Positions 8,348-17,689 are shown, numbered from the stretch's first letter. The stretch is 64,000 nucleotides of DNA from CAWKMN01 sp963850765 (GCA_963850765.1 CAWKMN010000010.1:409179-473178); one strand, 5' to 3'. Notes: generated from the letters alone by a model not told the origin. Numbers and translations are program-made.

Positions 8348-9652
8348 ATGGCTGTACCCCACATTCTAATGCTGACGCCTTACCTGCCTTATCCACCCAA
8401 CAGCGGCGGGCGAAGCCGGACATATAACCTTGTCCGGCACCTTGAGCCCGATTACCGGATCACGGTGGTGTGTTTTGGCCGCCCGGAGGAACAGGCTTTT
8501 GATCTGTCGCCCATGCGCGCGCTGTGCGATCTGATCGTGGTGGACCGCGCGCCCAGCCCCGGCACCCTCAAGGCGGCCCTGCTCAGCTTCACATCGCCCC
8601 GCCCCGTCACGATGCGCCTCTACCACACGCCGGAAATGGTCCGCACGGTGGCCAGGGTTTTCAAACAGAACCCGGTGGATCTGGTCCATGTGGAGTCGTT
8701 TTACATGATGCCCAACCTGCCCGACCCGATCACGGTGCCGGTCCTGCTCTCCGAACCGGCGATCGAATACGTGGCCTGGGGACGCCATGCGCGGGTCGCA
8801 AAGCCGTGGGTTGCGCGGCCGGGCATCGCGCTGGAAGCGCTGAAGATGCGCTTCTGGGAGCCGCATGCCTGGTCCGAAGCCACGGTAGTCGGCGTGATGT
8901 CGGATGTCGATCAGGAGTTGGTCAAACGCGCGACGCCCGGCGTCAAGACCGTTCAGGCACCCAACGGCGTGGATACCGGGTATTTCGAGGTCAACCCCTC
9001 GATCAAGCGGGATCGTATCACCGTGGTTTACATGGGGGATTACAAATACTTTCCCAATACAGACGCCGCGCTGTATTTTGTCCAGGAGATCATGCCGCTG
9101 ATCCGCCAGAAGCGGGCCGATTTCAGGCTGGTTCTGCTCGGCAAAGATCCGCCCCCGGAACTGCTGGCATTGCACAATAATCCTGATCTGCCTATAACTG
9201 TAACCGGGCTGGTTGATGACACTCGTCCTTACCTGCAGAACAGCGCCGTCTTTATCTGCCCGCTGCGCAGCGGCAGCGGTACGCGCTTCAAATTGCTCGA
9301 AGCGCTGGCGTGCGGCTGCCCGGTAGTGAGTACGACGGTGGGTGCGGAAGGCCTGGGTGCGGTGGACGACCAGCATATGCTCTTGCGCGACACTCCGCAG
9401 GCGTTCGCCGATGCCGTGCTGGACCTGCTCAATGATCCGGCATTGGGAGCGCGTCTCGGCCAGCGGGGCCGCGAGTGGGTGGTTCAGCACCACGCCTGGG
9501 CGCGCAGCGCCGATCAACTGCATCAGGCTTACAGCCACCTGATCGGGCATGAAGACCCGACCCTGCGCCTGTCGGAGCGTGAAAGCGCGGCCTGGATTGC
9601 CCGGCTCCACCAGGCGCTTGAACAGGCGGACGACAAGGAGAACAATGGTTAG
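8348..9652 (+). CDS. Group 1 (GT4-type) glycosyltransferase
   Basis: 434 residues with a GT-B fold. The N-terminal domain opens HILMLTPYLPYPPNSGGRSRTYNL, including the glycine loop of sugar-nucleotide transferases. The C-terminal donor-binding domain carries the signature GSGTRFKLLEALACGCPVVS (about 303-322), with the E..A..G..VV pattern of family 4. No membrane segments, so it acts at the cytoplasmic face, probably in exopolysaccharide or glycan synthesis; donor and acceptor are unknown. The last codons overlap the start of the receiver-kinase gene by 8 bases, so the two are translationally coupled, an unusual pairing. An excellent GAGGAG ribosome site precedes the ATG. Confidence 0.9.
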   Translation: MAVPHILMLTPYLPYPPNSGGRSRTYNLVRHLEPDYRITVVCFGRPEEQAFDLSPMRALCDLIVVDRAPSPGTLKAALLSFTSPRPVTMRLYHTPEMVRTVARVFKQNPVDLVHVESFYMMPNLPDPITVPVLLSEPAIEYVAWGRHARVAKPWVARPGIALEALKMRFWEPHAWSEATVVGVMSDVDQELVKRATPGVKTVQAPNGVDTGYFEVNPSIKRDRITVVYMGDYKYFPNTDAALYFVQEIMPLIRQKRADFRLVLLGKDPPPELLALHNNPDLPITVTGLVDDTRPYLQNSAVFICPLRSGSGTRFKLLEALACGCPVVSTTVGAEGLGAVDDQHMLLRDTPQAFADAVLDLLNDPALGARLGQRGREWVVQHHAWARSADQLHQAYSHLIGHEDPTLRLSERESAAWIARLHQALEQADDKENNG

Positions 9653-10733
9653 CGTTGTAGCAATTGACGACAACCCGGCGGTTCTCAAGGCCGTCGAGAT
9701 TATTCTGCAAACAGCGGGCTTCGAAGCTTCAACGGCTTACGATGGCACCGAAGGGCTCAAGCTGATCCGCAGCAAGCTGCCCGACGTCGTGATCTGCGAT
9801 ATTGAGATGCCGCGGCTCAATGGATACGACATGCTGCGCGCGATGCGCCGCGACCCGATCACGGCGGACATCCCGGTGATTTTCCTGACGGCGTATTCCG
9901 ACCGCAGCGATGTTCGAACGGGCATGGAACTGGGCGCGGACGATTACATCACCAAGCCGTTCTCCGCCAGAGACATCACGGGCGCGGTCGAAGCGCAGAT
10001 CAAAAAACGTGCGGCGCTGGCTGCCAAATATGAAACCACGCTGCGGCTGCTGCGCAAGAGTATTGCCTACGCCCTTCCGCACGAGATGCGGACGCCGCTG
10101 GCCGGTATTCTGGGTTTTGCGGGGGTGCTGGAACTGGATTATGAAGATCTCAAGCCTGCGGAAGTCCTCAACATCGCCCAGCACATCCTGCGATCGGGCA
10201 AGCGTCTGGAGCGCGTGCTGGAAAATTATCTGGTCTACGCCCAGCTTGAAATTCTCGGCACCGATCCGCTGGAACTCGAAGCGCTTCGCAACCATGTGGT
10301 GGGCAACACCGCACATATCATCGGTGAGCGGGCGAAGAAAATAGCCGAAGAAGCCGAACGCGTTGATGATCTGCACCTGAGCGTTCAGAATATCGCGCTG
10401 CAAATTTCCGAGGGGGATCTTCAAAAGATCGTCGAGGAACTGACGGATAACGCCTTCAAGTTCTCCAAGGCGGGCCAGCCGGTCACGGTCAGCACGCACC
10501 GCGACCACGACCGTTTTACCCTGAGCTTTCGAGACGAGGGGCGCGGCATGTCGCCGGACCAGATTCAGAACGTGGGGGCCTATATGCAGTTTGGGCGCAT
10601 GCTGCACGAGCAGCAGGGCCTCGGCCTGGGGCTGATCATCGCGCGGCGGCTGGTCGAACTGCACAACGCCAAGCTGGATATCCGCAGCGAGCCGGGGAAA
10701 AGCACCCAGGTCAGCGTCATCTTTTCGATTTAA
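9645..10733 (+). CDS. Hybrid response regulator-histidine kinase (REC-HisKA-HATPase)
   Basis: 362 residues. The receiver domain comes first: VVAIDDNPAVLKAVE, acceptor Asp in DVVICDIEMP near residue 50, and TKPF with the conserved Lys. A HisKA helix pair follows with the His in ALPHEMRTPLAG, then HATPase_c with N box (EELTDNAFKFS), G1 DEGRGM and G2 GLGLGLIIAR. There is no transmembrane segment, so it is a soluble relay whose kinase output is presumably controlled by phosphorylation of its own receiver. The start is the ATG at 9645 inside the end of the glycosyltransferase gene, because the receiver begins immediately there. Confidence 0.9.
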   Translation: MVSVVAIDDNPAVLKAVEIILQTAGFEASTAYDGTEGLKLIRSKLPDVVICDIEMPRLNGYDMLRAMRRDPITADIPVIFLTAYSDRSDVRTGMELGADDYITKPFSARDITGAVEAQIKKRAALAAKYETTLRLLRKSIAYALPHEMRTPLAGILGFAGVLELDYEDLKPAEVLNIAQHILRSGKRLERVLENYLVYAQLEILGTDPLELEALRNHVVGNTAHIIGERAKKIAEEAERVDDLHLSVQNIALQISEGDLQKIVEELTDNAFKFSKAGQPVTVSTHRDHDRFTLSFRDEGRGMSPDQIQNVGAYMQFGRMLHEQQGLGLGLIIARRLVELHNAKLDIRSEPGKSTQVSVIFSI

Positions 10734-10752
10734 CCGCCGGTCCAATCGCCGG

Positions 10753-11280
10753 TCACCGGTGCATGATCGCGTCGTGCAGTGCCGTATAGTCGGTATGGCC
10801 GTGCGTCGAGATGCCGAACGCGCGCACACGCCCTATCCCCGCCATAATCCCCACCACCCAAAAGGGCCACGTCAGCCCACGGTCCACCACGATGATCTGC
10901 CCAAAATGCTCGCGCTGGCCGGCTTTGGTCGTGCCGCGCTGGATCAGCATGTGAACCTCGACCCGCGCGATCAATTCCCACCCGACCCAACAGGCCCGCC
11001 CCAGCAGCGGCTTGATCCACAGCCCGTTCTCGTACACGCGGATATGCGGATGCAGCACGGCTAACAGCAGCAGCGGTGGAACGAGTGTTAACAGGGTCAG
11101 CGCGGCCAGCGGCAGCAGCGGCAGCCCATAGATCGCCGTCAGCGCCAGCAGGCCGATCACGCCCACCGCGATCCCCACCAGCCCCAGCGCGACCAGCACC
11201 GCCGTGATCCGGCGCAGCATTGGCCGGGGGTGGGGATGATCGGACCGCAGCGCGCCGCGCTCATCGTTTGATTCGGTCAA
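10753..11280 (-). CDS. Small membrane protein, unknown function
   Basis: About 175 residues from a TTG start, or 155 from an internal ATG at 11220 (MLRRITAVLVAL). Two adjacent hydrophobic helices (roughly residues 25-50 and 53-78) are followed by a cytoplasmic domain with alternating hydrophobic strands, HIRVYENGLWIKP and RACWVGWELIARVEVHML, which looks like a bacterial PH-type fold. It converges on the kinase gene at 10733 with 19 bases between stops. I recognise no function. Confidence 0.65.
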   Translation of the reverse strand: MTESNDERGALRSDHPHPRPMLRRITAVLVALGLVGIAVGVIGLLALTAIYGLPLLPLAALTLLTLVPPLLLLAVLHPHIRVYENGLWIKPLLGRACWVGWELIARVEVHMLIQRGTTKAGQREHFGQIIVVDRGLTWPFWVVGIMAGIGRVRAFGISTHGHTDYTALHDAIMHR

Positions 11281-11329
11281 GATAGGCCCTCCCAGGTACA
11301 GCCTCGATTATACCGCCGTCTCTGTCATC

Positions 11330-11416
11330 AGTTATTAGTTGTTAGTTTATAGTGATTGGTTAAAGCGGCTGAGCGAAGTTCTGCTTCACCAAAAACCAAA
11401 AACTAATAACTCATCA
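11330..11416. repeat. AT-rich imperfect inverted repeat (TTAGTT / AACTAA type)
   Basis: AGTTATTAGTTGTTAGTTTA at 11330-11350 is mirrored by AAAAACTAATAACTCATCAC at 11397-11416. The same word family (CCAACAACTAACC) recurs at about 30,895-30,937. It lies just upstream of the RNA methyltransferase gene and may supply part of its promoter region. Confidence 0.45.
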
Positions 11417-11460
11417 CTTCTGTTATACTTGCCGGATACGATTCCAAGCAGAGAGACATC

Positions 11461-12699
11461 ATGCCCGACAACACCTTTGAGCTGACTCTGAACGAAATGG
11501 CGCACGGCGGCAGCGCCATCGGCCGCCACGAGCGGCGCGCCATCTTCGTACCCTATACCATCCCCGGCGAGCGCATCCGGGCCCGCATCATCGACGATCG
11601 CGGACGGTTCGCCTTCGCGGAAGCCGTCGAGATCCTGGAGCCGTCCCCGCACCGGGTGACGCCGCGCTGCCCCCACTTCGGGCCGGGCCTGTGCGGCGGG
11701 TGCCAGCTTCAGCACATTGACTACGCCGGGCAGCTAACCTTCAAGCGGGACGTGGTGATCGACCAGCTCCGGCGCATTGGCGGCATCCAGAATCCGGTCG
11801 TACACCCGACCATCCCCAGCCCGGACGAGTGGGCCTACCGCAACCATACCACCTTCCACGTCGATGAAGCGGGCAGCCTGTGTTATGTCGGCACCGACAG
11901 CACGGCGCTTATCCCGATCGAGGTATGCCCCATCATCCGCCCGGAACTGCTTGACCTGTTCCACGAGCTTGATTTTGAGGAGACGCCCGAAATCAACCGC
12001 GTGCGGCTGCAAATTGGTTCGGGCGGCGACCTGATGGTGATCCTCAGCACCAGCGACGACGACGCGCCCGACCTCGAAGTGACCATGCCCGTGTCGATCA
12101 ACCTGCTGCTGAGCGATAACGAGCCGGTCAATCTGATCGGGGCCAGCAACGTGATCTACACGGTGCGCGGGCGGCCGTTCCGCGTGACGGCGGGCGGGTT
12201 CTTCCAGGTGAATCTACCGCAGGCGGAAGCGCTGGTCGACCGGGTGCTGGATAAGCTGGATTTGCAGGGTACCGAAACCGTGCTGGATCTGTACGCCGGG
12301 GTGGGACTGTTCACCGCGTTTATCGCGGAGCGGGCGTCGCTCGTCACCTCGATCGAGAGCTACCCCCCGGCCGTGACGGATGCCGATGAAAATCTCGCGG
12401 ACCTGGATAACGTCGATCTGATCGAAGGCACGGTCGAGGATGTGCTGCCCGAACTCGCGGAAACCTATGATGCGGTGGTGGTCGATCCGCCGCGCACCGG
12501 CCTCGAACCCGGTGTGATCGACGTGCTGGAAGCCCTCAGCCCGCGAACGATCGTGTATGTAAGCTGCGAACCCGCGACCCTCGCCCGCGATGCCAAGCGG
12601 CTGGCGGCGAAAGGCTACCGGCTGGTGGACGTGCAGCCGGTGGATATGTTCCCGCAGACGTTTCATATTGAGTGCGTCGCGCACTTTGTGAGGATATAA
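11461..12699 (+). CDS. RumA/RlmD-like RNA (uracil-5)-methyltransferase
   Basis: 412 residues. An N-terminal TRAM domain (about 1-60) is followed by a cysteine set CPHFGPGLCGGC (70-81) plus a later VCPI Cys near 156, consistent with the 4Fe-4S cluster of RlmD-type enzymes. The C-terminal Rossmann domain carries the SAM motif DLYAGVGLFT near 276-285, DPPRTGLEP near 341, and the catalytic SCEPATLARD near 365. It adds a methyl group to C5 of a uridine in 23S rRNA or tRNA; which one cannot be told from sequence. The gene stands alone, with a short spacer before the inositol phosphatase. Confidence 0.9.
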   Translation: MPDNTFELTLNEMAHGGSAIGRHERRAIFVPYTIPGERIRARIIDDRGRFAFAEAVEILEPSPHRVTPRCPHFGPGLCGGCQLQHIDYAGQLTFKRDVVIDQLRRIGGIQNPVVHPTIPSPDEWAYRNHTTFHVDEAGSLCYVGTDSTALIPIEVCPIIRPELLDLFHELDFEETPEINRVRLQIGSGGDLMVILSTSDDDAPDLEVTMPVSINLLLSDNEPVNLIGASNVIYTVRGRPFRVTAGGFFQVNLPQAEALVDRVLDKLDLQGTETVLDLYAGVGLFTAFIAERASLVTSIESYPPAVTDADENLADLDNVDLIEGTVEDVLPELAETYDAVVVDPPRTGLEPGVIDVLEALSPRTIVYVSCEPATLARDAKRLAAKGYRLVDVQPVDMFPQTFHIECVAHFVRI

Positions 12700-12739
12700 T
12701 CAGTCTGTTTTGTTTCTCAGAAGCCGTTTGACAGGTTTA

Positions 12740-12796
12740 CCTCACCCCGGGTAAGTCCTTTCCTCTCCACACGCGGAGAGGGGCTGGGGAGTGAGG
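12740..12796. repeat. Short palindromic repeat (family A, truncated)
   Basis: CCTCACCCCGGG ... GGAGAGGGGCTGGGGAGTGAGG, a shortened copy in which one internal arm is lost. It fills most of the space between the RNA methyltransferase and the inositol phosphatase genes. Confidence 0.75.
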
Positions 12797-12839
12797 TTTG
12801 TAGATGGCGCTTCATGCCCACAAGGACCACATCGATTCC

Positions 12840-13679
12840 ATGACAGATTCCCTTAATCTCCAGGCGGCGCTGCAAACCGCCGAATCCATCGCCCGGCAGG
12901 CTGGCTTTATCCTGATGCAGCACTACGAGCGGCCCCGGCAGGCCAACCACAAACGCACCGCCATCGACCTCGTGACCGAAGCCGATACCGCCTCCGAACG
13001 GTTTATCGTGGACGCGCTGCGGCAGGCATTCCCCGATCATCACATCGTCGGTGAAGAGGGCGGCGGTTATGGCCCCGCGCCGGACCAGACCCCTTATCAT
13101 TGGTACGTCGATCCGCTCGACGGCACCACGAATTTCGCGCATCGTATCCCGATCTTCTCCACCGTGATCGCGCTCTCCGACCCCGATCTCAAGCCGATCC
13201 TGGGCGTGGTGGTCGATCCGACGCGCGGTGAGACGTTCAAGGCGGTACGCGGCGGCGGCGCGACTCTCAACGGGCGGCCGCTGCATGTCACCGAGACACG
13301 CGATCTCGCCGAGGCGATGGTCGTGACCGGCTTCCCCTATGACCGCTGGACGGCCGAGGATAACAACACCGAACGCTTTGGGCATTTTGTCCGGCGCACC
13401 CAGGGCGCGCGGCGGCTCGGATCGGCGGCGCTCGATCTGTGCTGGCTGGCCGCTGGCCGCTGTGATGTCTACTGGGAGCAGGGGCCGAATCCCTGGGATG
13501 TCCAGGCGGGGATACTCGCCGTGTGGGAAGCGGGGGGCAAAGTCTCGGATTACGCCGGCGAACTCAGCCGGAAAGCACTCAGCGGCAACCAGATTGTCGC
13601 GTCTAATGGATTCTTGCACGATCAGGCGTTGGCGGTCATCCAACTGGGCGATGCCGCGCCGCGTCCCACACCCAAATAG
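12840..13679 (+). CDS. Inositol-1-monophosphatase family protein (SuhB-like)
   Basis: About 280 residues. Metal-site motifs are DLVTEADTASE (near 43-53), GEEGG (near 73), and WYVDPLDGTTNFAH (near 89-102), where GTTNFAH is the classic IMPase signature; NPWDVQAGI near residue 221 completes the site. It hydrolyses inositol phosphates or related sugar phosphates. The ATG at 12840 fits the usual family start (LNLQAALQTAESIARQAG); an upstream ATG at 12804 would add 12 residues. A secreted-protein gene follows 14 bases downstream, so the two may be cotranscribed. Confidence 0.9.
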   Translation: MTDSLNLQAALQTAESIARQAGFILMQHYERPRQANHKRTAIDLVTEADTASERFIVDALRQAFPDHHIVGEEGGGYGPAPDQTPYHWYVDPLDGTTNFAHRIPIFSTVIALSDPDLKPILGVVVDPTRGETFKAVRGGGATLNGRPLHVTETRDLAEAMVVTGFPYDRWTAEDNNTERFGHFVRRTQGARRLGSAALDLCWLAAGRCDVYWEQGPNPWDVQAGILAVWEAGGKVSDYAGELSRKALSGNQIVASNGFLHDQALAVIQLGDAAPRPTPK

Positions 13680-13693
13680 AAAGGCTAAACGTC

Positions 13694-14503
13694 ATGAAAC
13701 GCTTCCTGCGCTTTTTCCCGCTGGTTGGGCTGGTGCTGCTGGCTGCCGCCTTTGGCGCAGTCCAGGCCCAGGAGGAAGGCAACCCGCTCACCGATCCCCC
13801 GCAGATCCTGGTGCCGGAAGTGATCTCGGTCCGCCCGCACGATCCTGCCGCCTATACGCAGGGCCTGCTGCTGCATGACGGCTCGCTCTACGAGAGCACC
13901 GGGCGGCAGGGCGAGTCCACGCTGCGCGAAGTCGATCCTCAAACCGGCGACGTGCTGCGCTCGATCGACGTGCCCGAAGAATATTTTGCCGAAGGGCTGG
14001 CGCTGGTCGGCGATCAGCTGATCCAGTTGACCTGGAAGACAGAAGTCGCCTTCGTCTACGATCTCGCCACCTTCGAGCAGGTCGGCACGTTGAATTATGA
14101 GGGTGAAGGTTGGGGCCTGTGCTACGATGACCGCTTCCTCTACATGAGCGATGGATCGCCATTCCTCGATGTGCGCGACCCGGAGACCTTCGAGCTGATC
14201 TTCAGCGGACTCGTGACGGTGCAGGGGCAGATGGTCAACAACCTCAACGAACTCGAATGCGTGGGCGATTACATCTACGCGAACATCTACATGACGGATT
14301 ACATCGTGAAGATCGACAAGACGAACGGGGTCGTGGTCGCCATCGTGGATGCCTCAACGTTGGTTCCGCCGGAGGAAAAAGCTCTGCTGGACGCGCAGGA
14401 AGTGCTGAACGGCATCGTCTACCTGCCGGAGAGCGACACCTTCCTGATCACGGGCAAACACTGGCCGAACATGTACGAGGTGACGTTCGTTCCGCAGGAG
14501 TAG
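13694..14503 (+). CDS. Secreted glutaminyl-peptide cyclotransferase-like beta-propeller
   Basis: 269 residues with a Sec signal peptide (MKRFLRFFPLVGLVLLAAAF, cut near AQA-QE). The mature part opens VISVRPHDPAAYTQGLLLHDGSLYESTGRQGESTLREVD, strongly matching the plant/bacterial glutamine cyclotransferase family (quoted only by its markers HDPAAYTQGL, YESTGRQG, STLREVD). The family folds as a five-bladed propeller and forms pyroglutamate at protein N-termini. NNLNELE and NGIVYLPESDTFLITGKHWP-type motifs near the C-terminus also fit. It would act outside the membrane. Confidence 0.85.
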   Translation: MKRFLRFFPLVGLVLLAAAFGAVQAQEEGNPLTDPPQILVPEVISVRPHDPAAYTQGLLLHDGSLYESTGRQGESTLREVDPQTGDVLRSIDVPEEYFAEGLALVGDQLIQLTWKTEVAFVYDLATFEQVGTLNYEGEGWGLCYDDRFLYMSDGSPFLDVRDPETFELIFSGLVTVQGQMVNNLNELECVGDYIYANIYMTDYIVKIDKTNGVVVAIVDASTLVPPEEKALLDAQEVLNGIVYLPESDTFLITGKHWPNMYEVTFVPQE

Positions 14504-14593
14504 AACAGTTCACAGTTGACAGTAGACAGTTTTGAGTCGTGAGTTTTGAGTTTTGAGTTCGGGCATCACGTCGAATCAGCCCATATGCTGTAG

Positions 14594-14615
14594 GGGCGGG
14601 TTAACAAACCCGCCC
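14594..14615. repeat. Short palindrome, family B (GGGCGGGTTAAC...CCCGCCC)
   Basis: Copy of a 22-26 bp palindrome with GGGCGGG arms around a TTAACAAA centre. Other copies are at about 25,802 and 32,581, with decayed copies near 6,436, 35,614 and 43,865. It lies in the space between the cyclotransferase and Uma2 genes, after a run of GAGTTTTGAG repeats at 14,530-14,558. Confidence 0.8.
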
Positions 14616-14704
14616 GATACGTTTCCCACCCAGACACGGCGGAGAGGGAGGCCATCGTATTCCCGGTTATAATCAAACGTAGAGGCTGATCGGGAGAAAG
14701 AATC

Positions 14705-15274
14705 ATGGTCGTTCAAGACCGGCTGTATACCGCCGAGGACCTGTGGGACGCATCGCACCAGCCTGGCGAAACGCGGCGGCTCGAAGTCGTGAAGGGGGCA
14801 CTGCGCGAGATGACTCCGACGGGCGGATTACACGGCGTGATCGCGTTGGAAATCGGCTACCAGATTTTGCATCATGCCAAGCAGCACCAACTCGGCTACG
14901 CCACGAGCGCCGAGACAGGGTTCATCCTGGCGGCGGATCCGTACACCGTGCGCGCGCCGGATGTAGGTTTTGTCGCCCGCGAGCGGATCAGCGGCCCGAT
15001 CCCCTCTAAATACTTTCCCTTCGCGCCCGATCTGGCCGTCGAGGTGGTTTCGCCCAACGACACGGCACAGGACATCCGCGAGCGGGTGCTGGATTTCCTC
15101 AAAGCGGGTACGCGGCTGGTCTGGGTGATCTACCCGGAGTCAAAAACGGTGGATGTGTATCGGCCTGACGGCGTGCAGGTGGTCGCGATCGACGGCGCGC
15201 TCAACGGCGGCGACGTGCTGCCGGGGTTCCGGCTGGCGCTGCGAGAGCTGTTTGAGAGTAGCGAAGGAACGTAG
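14705..15274 (+). CDS. Uma2 family endonuclease-like protein (DUF820)
   Basis: 189 residues. The PD-(D/E)XK-like core is visible: RLEVVKGALREM near residue 26, VRAPDVGFVA near 80-90, and DLAVEVVSPNDTAQDI near 108-123, where the E-V-x-S-P-N-D segment is the family hallmark. Uma2 proteins are abundant in Cyanobacteria and Chloroflexota and their biological targets are unknown. No neighbour shares its strand closely, so it is likely a single-gene unit. Confidence 0.88.
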   Translation: MVVQDRLYTAEDLWDASHQPGETRRLEVVKGALREMTPTGGLHGVIALEIGYQILHHAKQHQLGYATSAETGFILAADPYTVRAPDVGFVARERISGPIPSKYFPFAPDLAVEVVSPNDTAQDIRERVLDFLKAGTRLVWVIYPESKTVDVYRPDGVQVVAIDGALNGGDVLPGFRLALRELFESSEGT

Positions 15275-15963
15275 AGAGCTTGCACTAGCTAGTCGATGAC
15301 TGGATCAGGGGAAAATGTCGCGAGTGTAACGATCGACATGCTTTAGTTCTCCTGCCATATAAGGCGAGGTTCAGTTCGCTGTGAACGTATCAGCTCGGCC
15401 ATGTTCGTCCGGCGGATAATAGTTCAATACAGCTGCGCCTGATCAGAACGATACCCCTGATGATTTGGGAAAGGGTCTGTGTCTCAATACGATCGTACAC
15501 GCATAGCTGAAGCGCTTGCCGTTTCGAAAATCCCCTGTCCAGCACTGTAGCCTGAATACGGAAACCAAGCTATTCAAAGTGAGCGTTAGTTGAAGTTTGA
15601 TCCTGGCGCCTGGAAGTGCATCACCTGCTTTGTCCGGTCAGCTTCCCGTGATATAAAGTCGATCCCATACGTATACCTGTTGAGTCAGTATCCAGCCCGG
15701 CTGACCCGGAATCGAAAAATCAAGCACTATGTAGTCAGACGCAAATCACAGCCGCGATGAATATCCAGGTAGCGACAGCGAGCAATCGCAGTGTTCCAGT
15801 GCACCAACGCTATAGCTACTACAATCCATTGAAATCACTTGCTTCGTCCACTTCGCAAGTAACGTTCCGAAGTCAGGGTGGGCTTGTTGCACGTCGCGCT
15901 AAATTGGCTAACGTCCCTTAAATTCGTCCGCGTCTCTCTGCGCCTCGGCGGTTCGCCTTTGTT
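15275..15963. other. 689-bp non-coding stretch, possible decayed gene
   Basis: No open frame of useful length on either strand, and base composition is lower in GC than the neighbours. On the minus strand, fragments such as PGWILTQQVYVWDRLYIT can be read but are interrupted by stops, which could be the remains of a gene. The last 40 bases (CGTCTCTCTGCGCCTCGGCG) belong to a word also seen near 25,850. No RNA gene recognised. Confidence 0.5.
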
Positions 15964-17667
15964 TTACGCCCGTGCCGCCGCTGATTTCTTCCGCCGGGAC
16001 ATCCGCATCTGCCGCAGCCGGCGCGTGATCCGCCGGTAGGCGACGAACAGCACCAGCGCAGCGATCACAATCATGCCGGGGAGCGTCTGCGCGACCTGGA
16101 GCAGATAGCCGCCGAGCGTGAAGATGATCACGATCAGCGCGATCACCGTCCAGACGCCGGAGAGCACGCCAAACACGGCGAAGATTTTTTCCTCACGGGT
16201 GAAGGATGCGCGCTTGCGGAGTTTCTCGCGCAGCGGCTTGCCGATAAAGGCCAGGCTCCGTTCGCGCAGCCGGGGGATTTCGAGCCAGTCCATCAGGATA
16301 TAGTACCCGTCCATCTTGAGCAGCGGGTTCAGGTTCATGAAGCTGGTGAGATACGTCAGGAAGGCGAACTGGTACAGCACGCCCTGCGCGAACGCGCCCG
16401 GCACCATCAGGATCAGCAGGCTCGCCAGCCCGCCCAGGAAAAAGCCCGAATGCGGCCCCGCCCAACTCACCACGATACGCGGGCGGCGCGGCTCCATCCA
16501 GATGTCGGTCGTATCCACGAAGGCGGCCGGCATCCCCATATACAGCAGGAAACCGCCCCGCCGGACCTCGCGCCCGTAATGTTTGGTGGTGACGGCGTGC
16601 GACCATTCATGCAGCATCAGCGTGATAAATTGCAGCAGGTACAGCGTGACGATGCCGATAATCGCGCCCGCCCCGCCGATCACCGCTACGTCGCGATCGA
16701 TCAGGCCGAGCAGCATCCCCACGAAGGCCACGCCGCCCGCCGCGATCACCGCCAGCATGATCCACTGGATCACCGGCGAGAACAGCAGCCGCCCGAAATT
16801 CCGGTAGGATGCGGCGATATATTTGTCGATCCCGCCGATGGCGAATTCGGTGTTGAAAAAGCCGCGCACCAGCCGCCGCCATAATACATTGGAGCGCCTC
16901 TGCGCGACGGTCTCATTCACTGAGCCGTACACATCGACCAGCGGCTCGATAAAGCCCTTCTGCTGAAGCTGTTCGAGCAGCGACAGCAGGCTGTTGATCG
17001 CCAGCTTGCCATACTGCATCATGTAGGCGATGACAATGTCCTGCACGCTGGACTTGCCGTCCATCTGCTCCCAGAGGAAGACCTGTTCGGCCGTCAGGCG
17101 CAGATAGGCATCGGTGCGCAGGTTTTTGAGGATCCAGTAGGTTTCGCCGCGCGCGTCGGTCAGCTTCTTGAGCGCGTAGCCCGGCTTGGGTGCAGGCCGG
17201 TAGGTGGTCAGGTCGCGCTTGCGGATCTCCTGCTGGAAGATGCTTTCGGTGGGGCGCGCCATGATCAGCGTTTCTTCGGCGGAGCGCGACCACACGCTGT
17301 CCACGTCTTCGCGCATCAGGCGCAGCGTGCCGTCGATGTCCATACTGCCCGCCGCGTTGGTCTTGGCGAGCGCCGCGATCCAGATCGGCAGCAGCCCCTC
17401 GCGCGGCAGGATCAGCGTCTCATCGGTGGCCGCAGACCACAGATCGAGCTTGTCCGCCTGCCTGACACTCTCGCGGCTGAGGAAGACCGTCTCGTGATCG
17501 AACTTATCCCACACGCCGCCCACCGAGGCGATCACGATCTTGCCCCACAGCCCCATACCGTCAGGGGCCGCGCTGGCGGCCTGCTTGCTCATCTGGACGT
17601 TCAACTGATCCCAGATGCCGCCCGTATCTTTGACGACGGCTCCGATGTTGCGGTAAATATTCGCCAT
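15964..17667 (-). CDS. M50-type membrane zinc peptidase with PqqD-like domain
   Basis: 567 residues. The first 150 contain a repeated motif, W-x4-[DE]-E-T-x-x-x-x-R, seen as VWDKFDHETVFLSRE, LWSAATDETLILPRE and VWSRSAEETLIMAR. A PqqD-like winged helix follows (about 180-250: YWILKNLRTDAYLRL ... LLEQLQQKGFIEPL). The membrane part has the site-2-protease motif HEWSH in LMLHEWSHAVTTKHYG (near 355) and the distal NPLLKMDGYY (near 440), with about six helices. Such proteins process peptides in or at the membrane. It is followed upstream by a double-FHA protein and a zinc-finger protein on the same strand. A role in peptide maturation is inference; no precursor peptide was found. Confidence 0.85.
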   Translation of the reverse strand: MANIYRNIGAVVKDTGGIWDQLNVQMSKQAASAAPDGMGLWGKIVIASVGGVWDKFDHETVFLSRESVRQADKLDLWSAATDETLILPREGLLPIWIAALAKTNAAGSMDIDGTLRLMREDVDSVWSRSAEETLIMARPTESIFQQEIRKRDLTTYRPAPKPGYALKKLTDARGETYWILKNLRTDAYLRLTAEQVFLWEQMDGKSSVQDIVIAYMMQYGKLAINSLLSLLEQLQQKGFIEPLVDVYGSVNETVAQRRSNVLWRRLVRGFFNTEFAIGGIDKYIAASYRNFGRLLFSPVIQWIMLAVIAAGGVAFVGMLLGLIDRDVAVIGGAGAIIGIVTLYLLQFITLMLHEWSHAVTTKHYGREVRRGGFLLYMGMPAAFVDTTDIWMEPRRPRIVVSWAGPHSGFFLGGLASLLILMVPGAFAQGVLYQFAFLTYLTSFMNLNPLLKMDGYYILMDWLEIPRLRERSLAFIGKPLREKLRKRASFTREEKIFAVFGVLSGVWTVIALIVIIFTLGGYLLQVAQTLPGMIVIAALVLFVAYRRITRRLRQMRMSRRKKSAAARA

Positions 17668-17689
17668 GTGACTCGCCTCAGAAGCTGTC

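Noticed and set aside
8366..9688. 440-codon minus-strand frame over the glycosyltransferase
   Set aside because: His/Arg/Gln-rich composition typical of antisense; the plus frame has a promoter, ribosome site and family signature.
15964..17667. RiPP biosynthetic cluster based on the M50/PqqD protein
   Set aside because: No radical SAM, cyclase or precursor peptide gene adjoins; the nearest radical SAM gene is 11 kb away in another unit.
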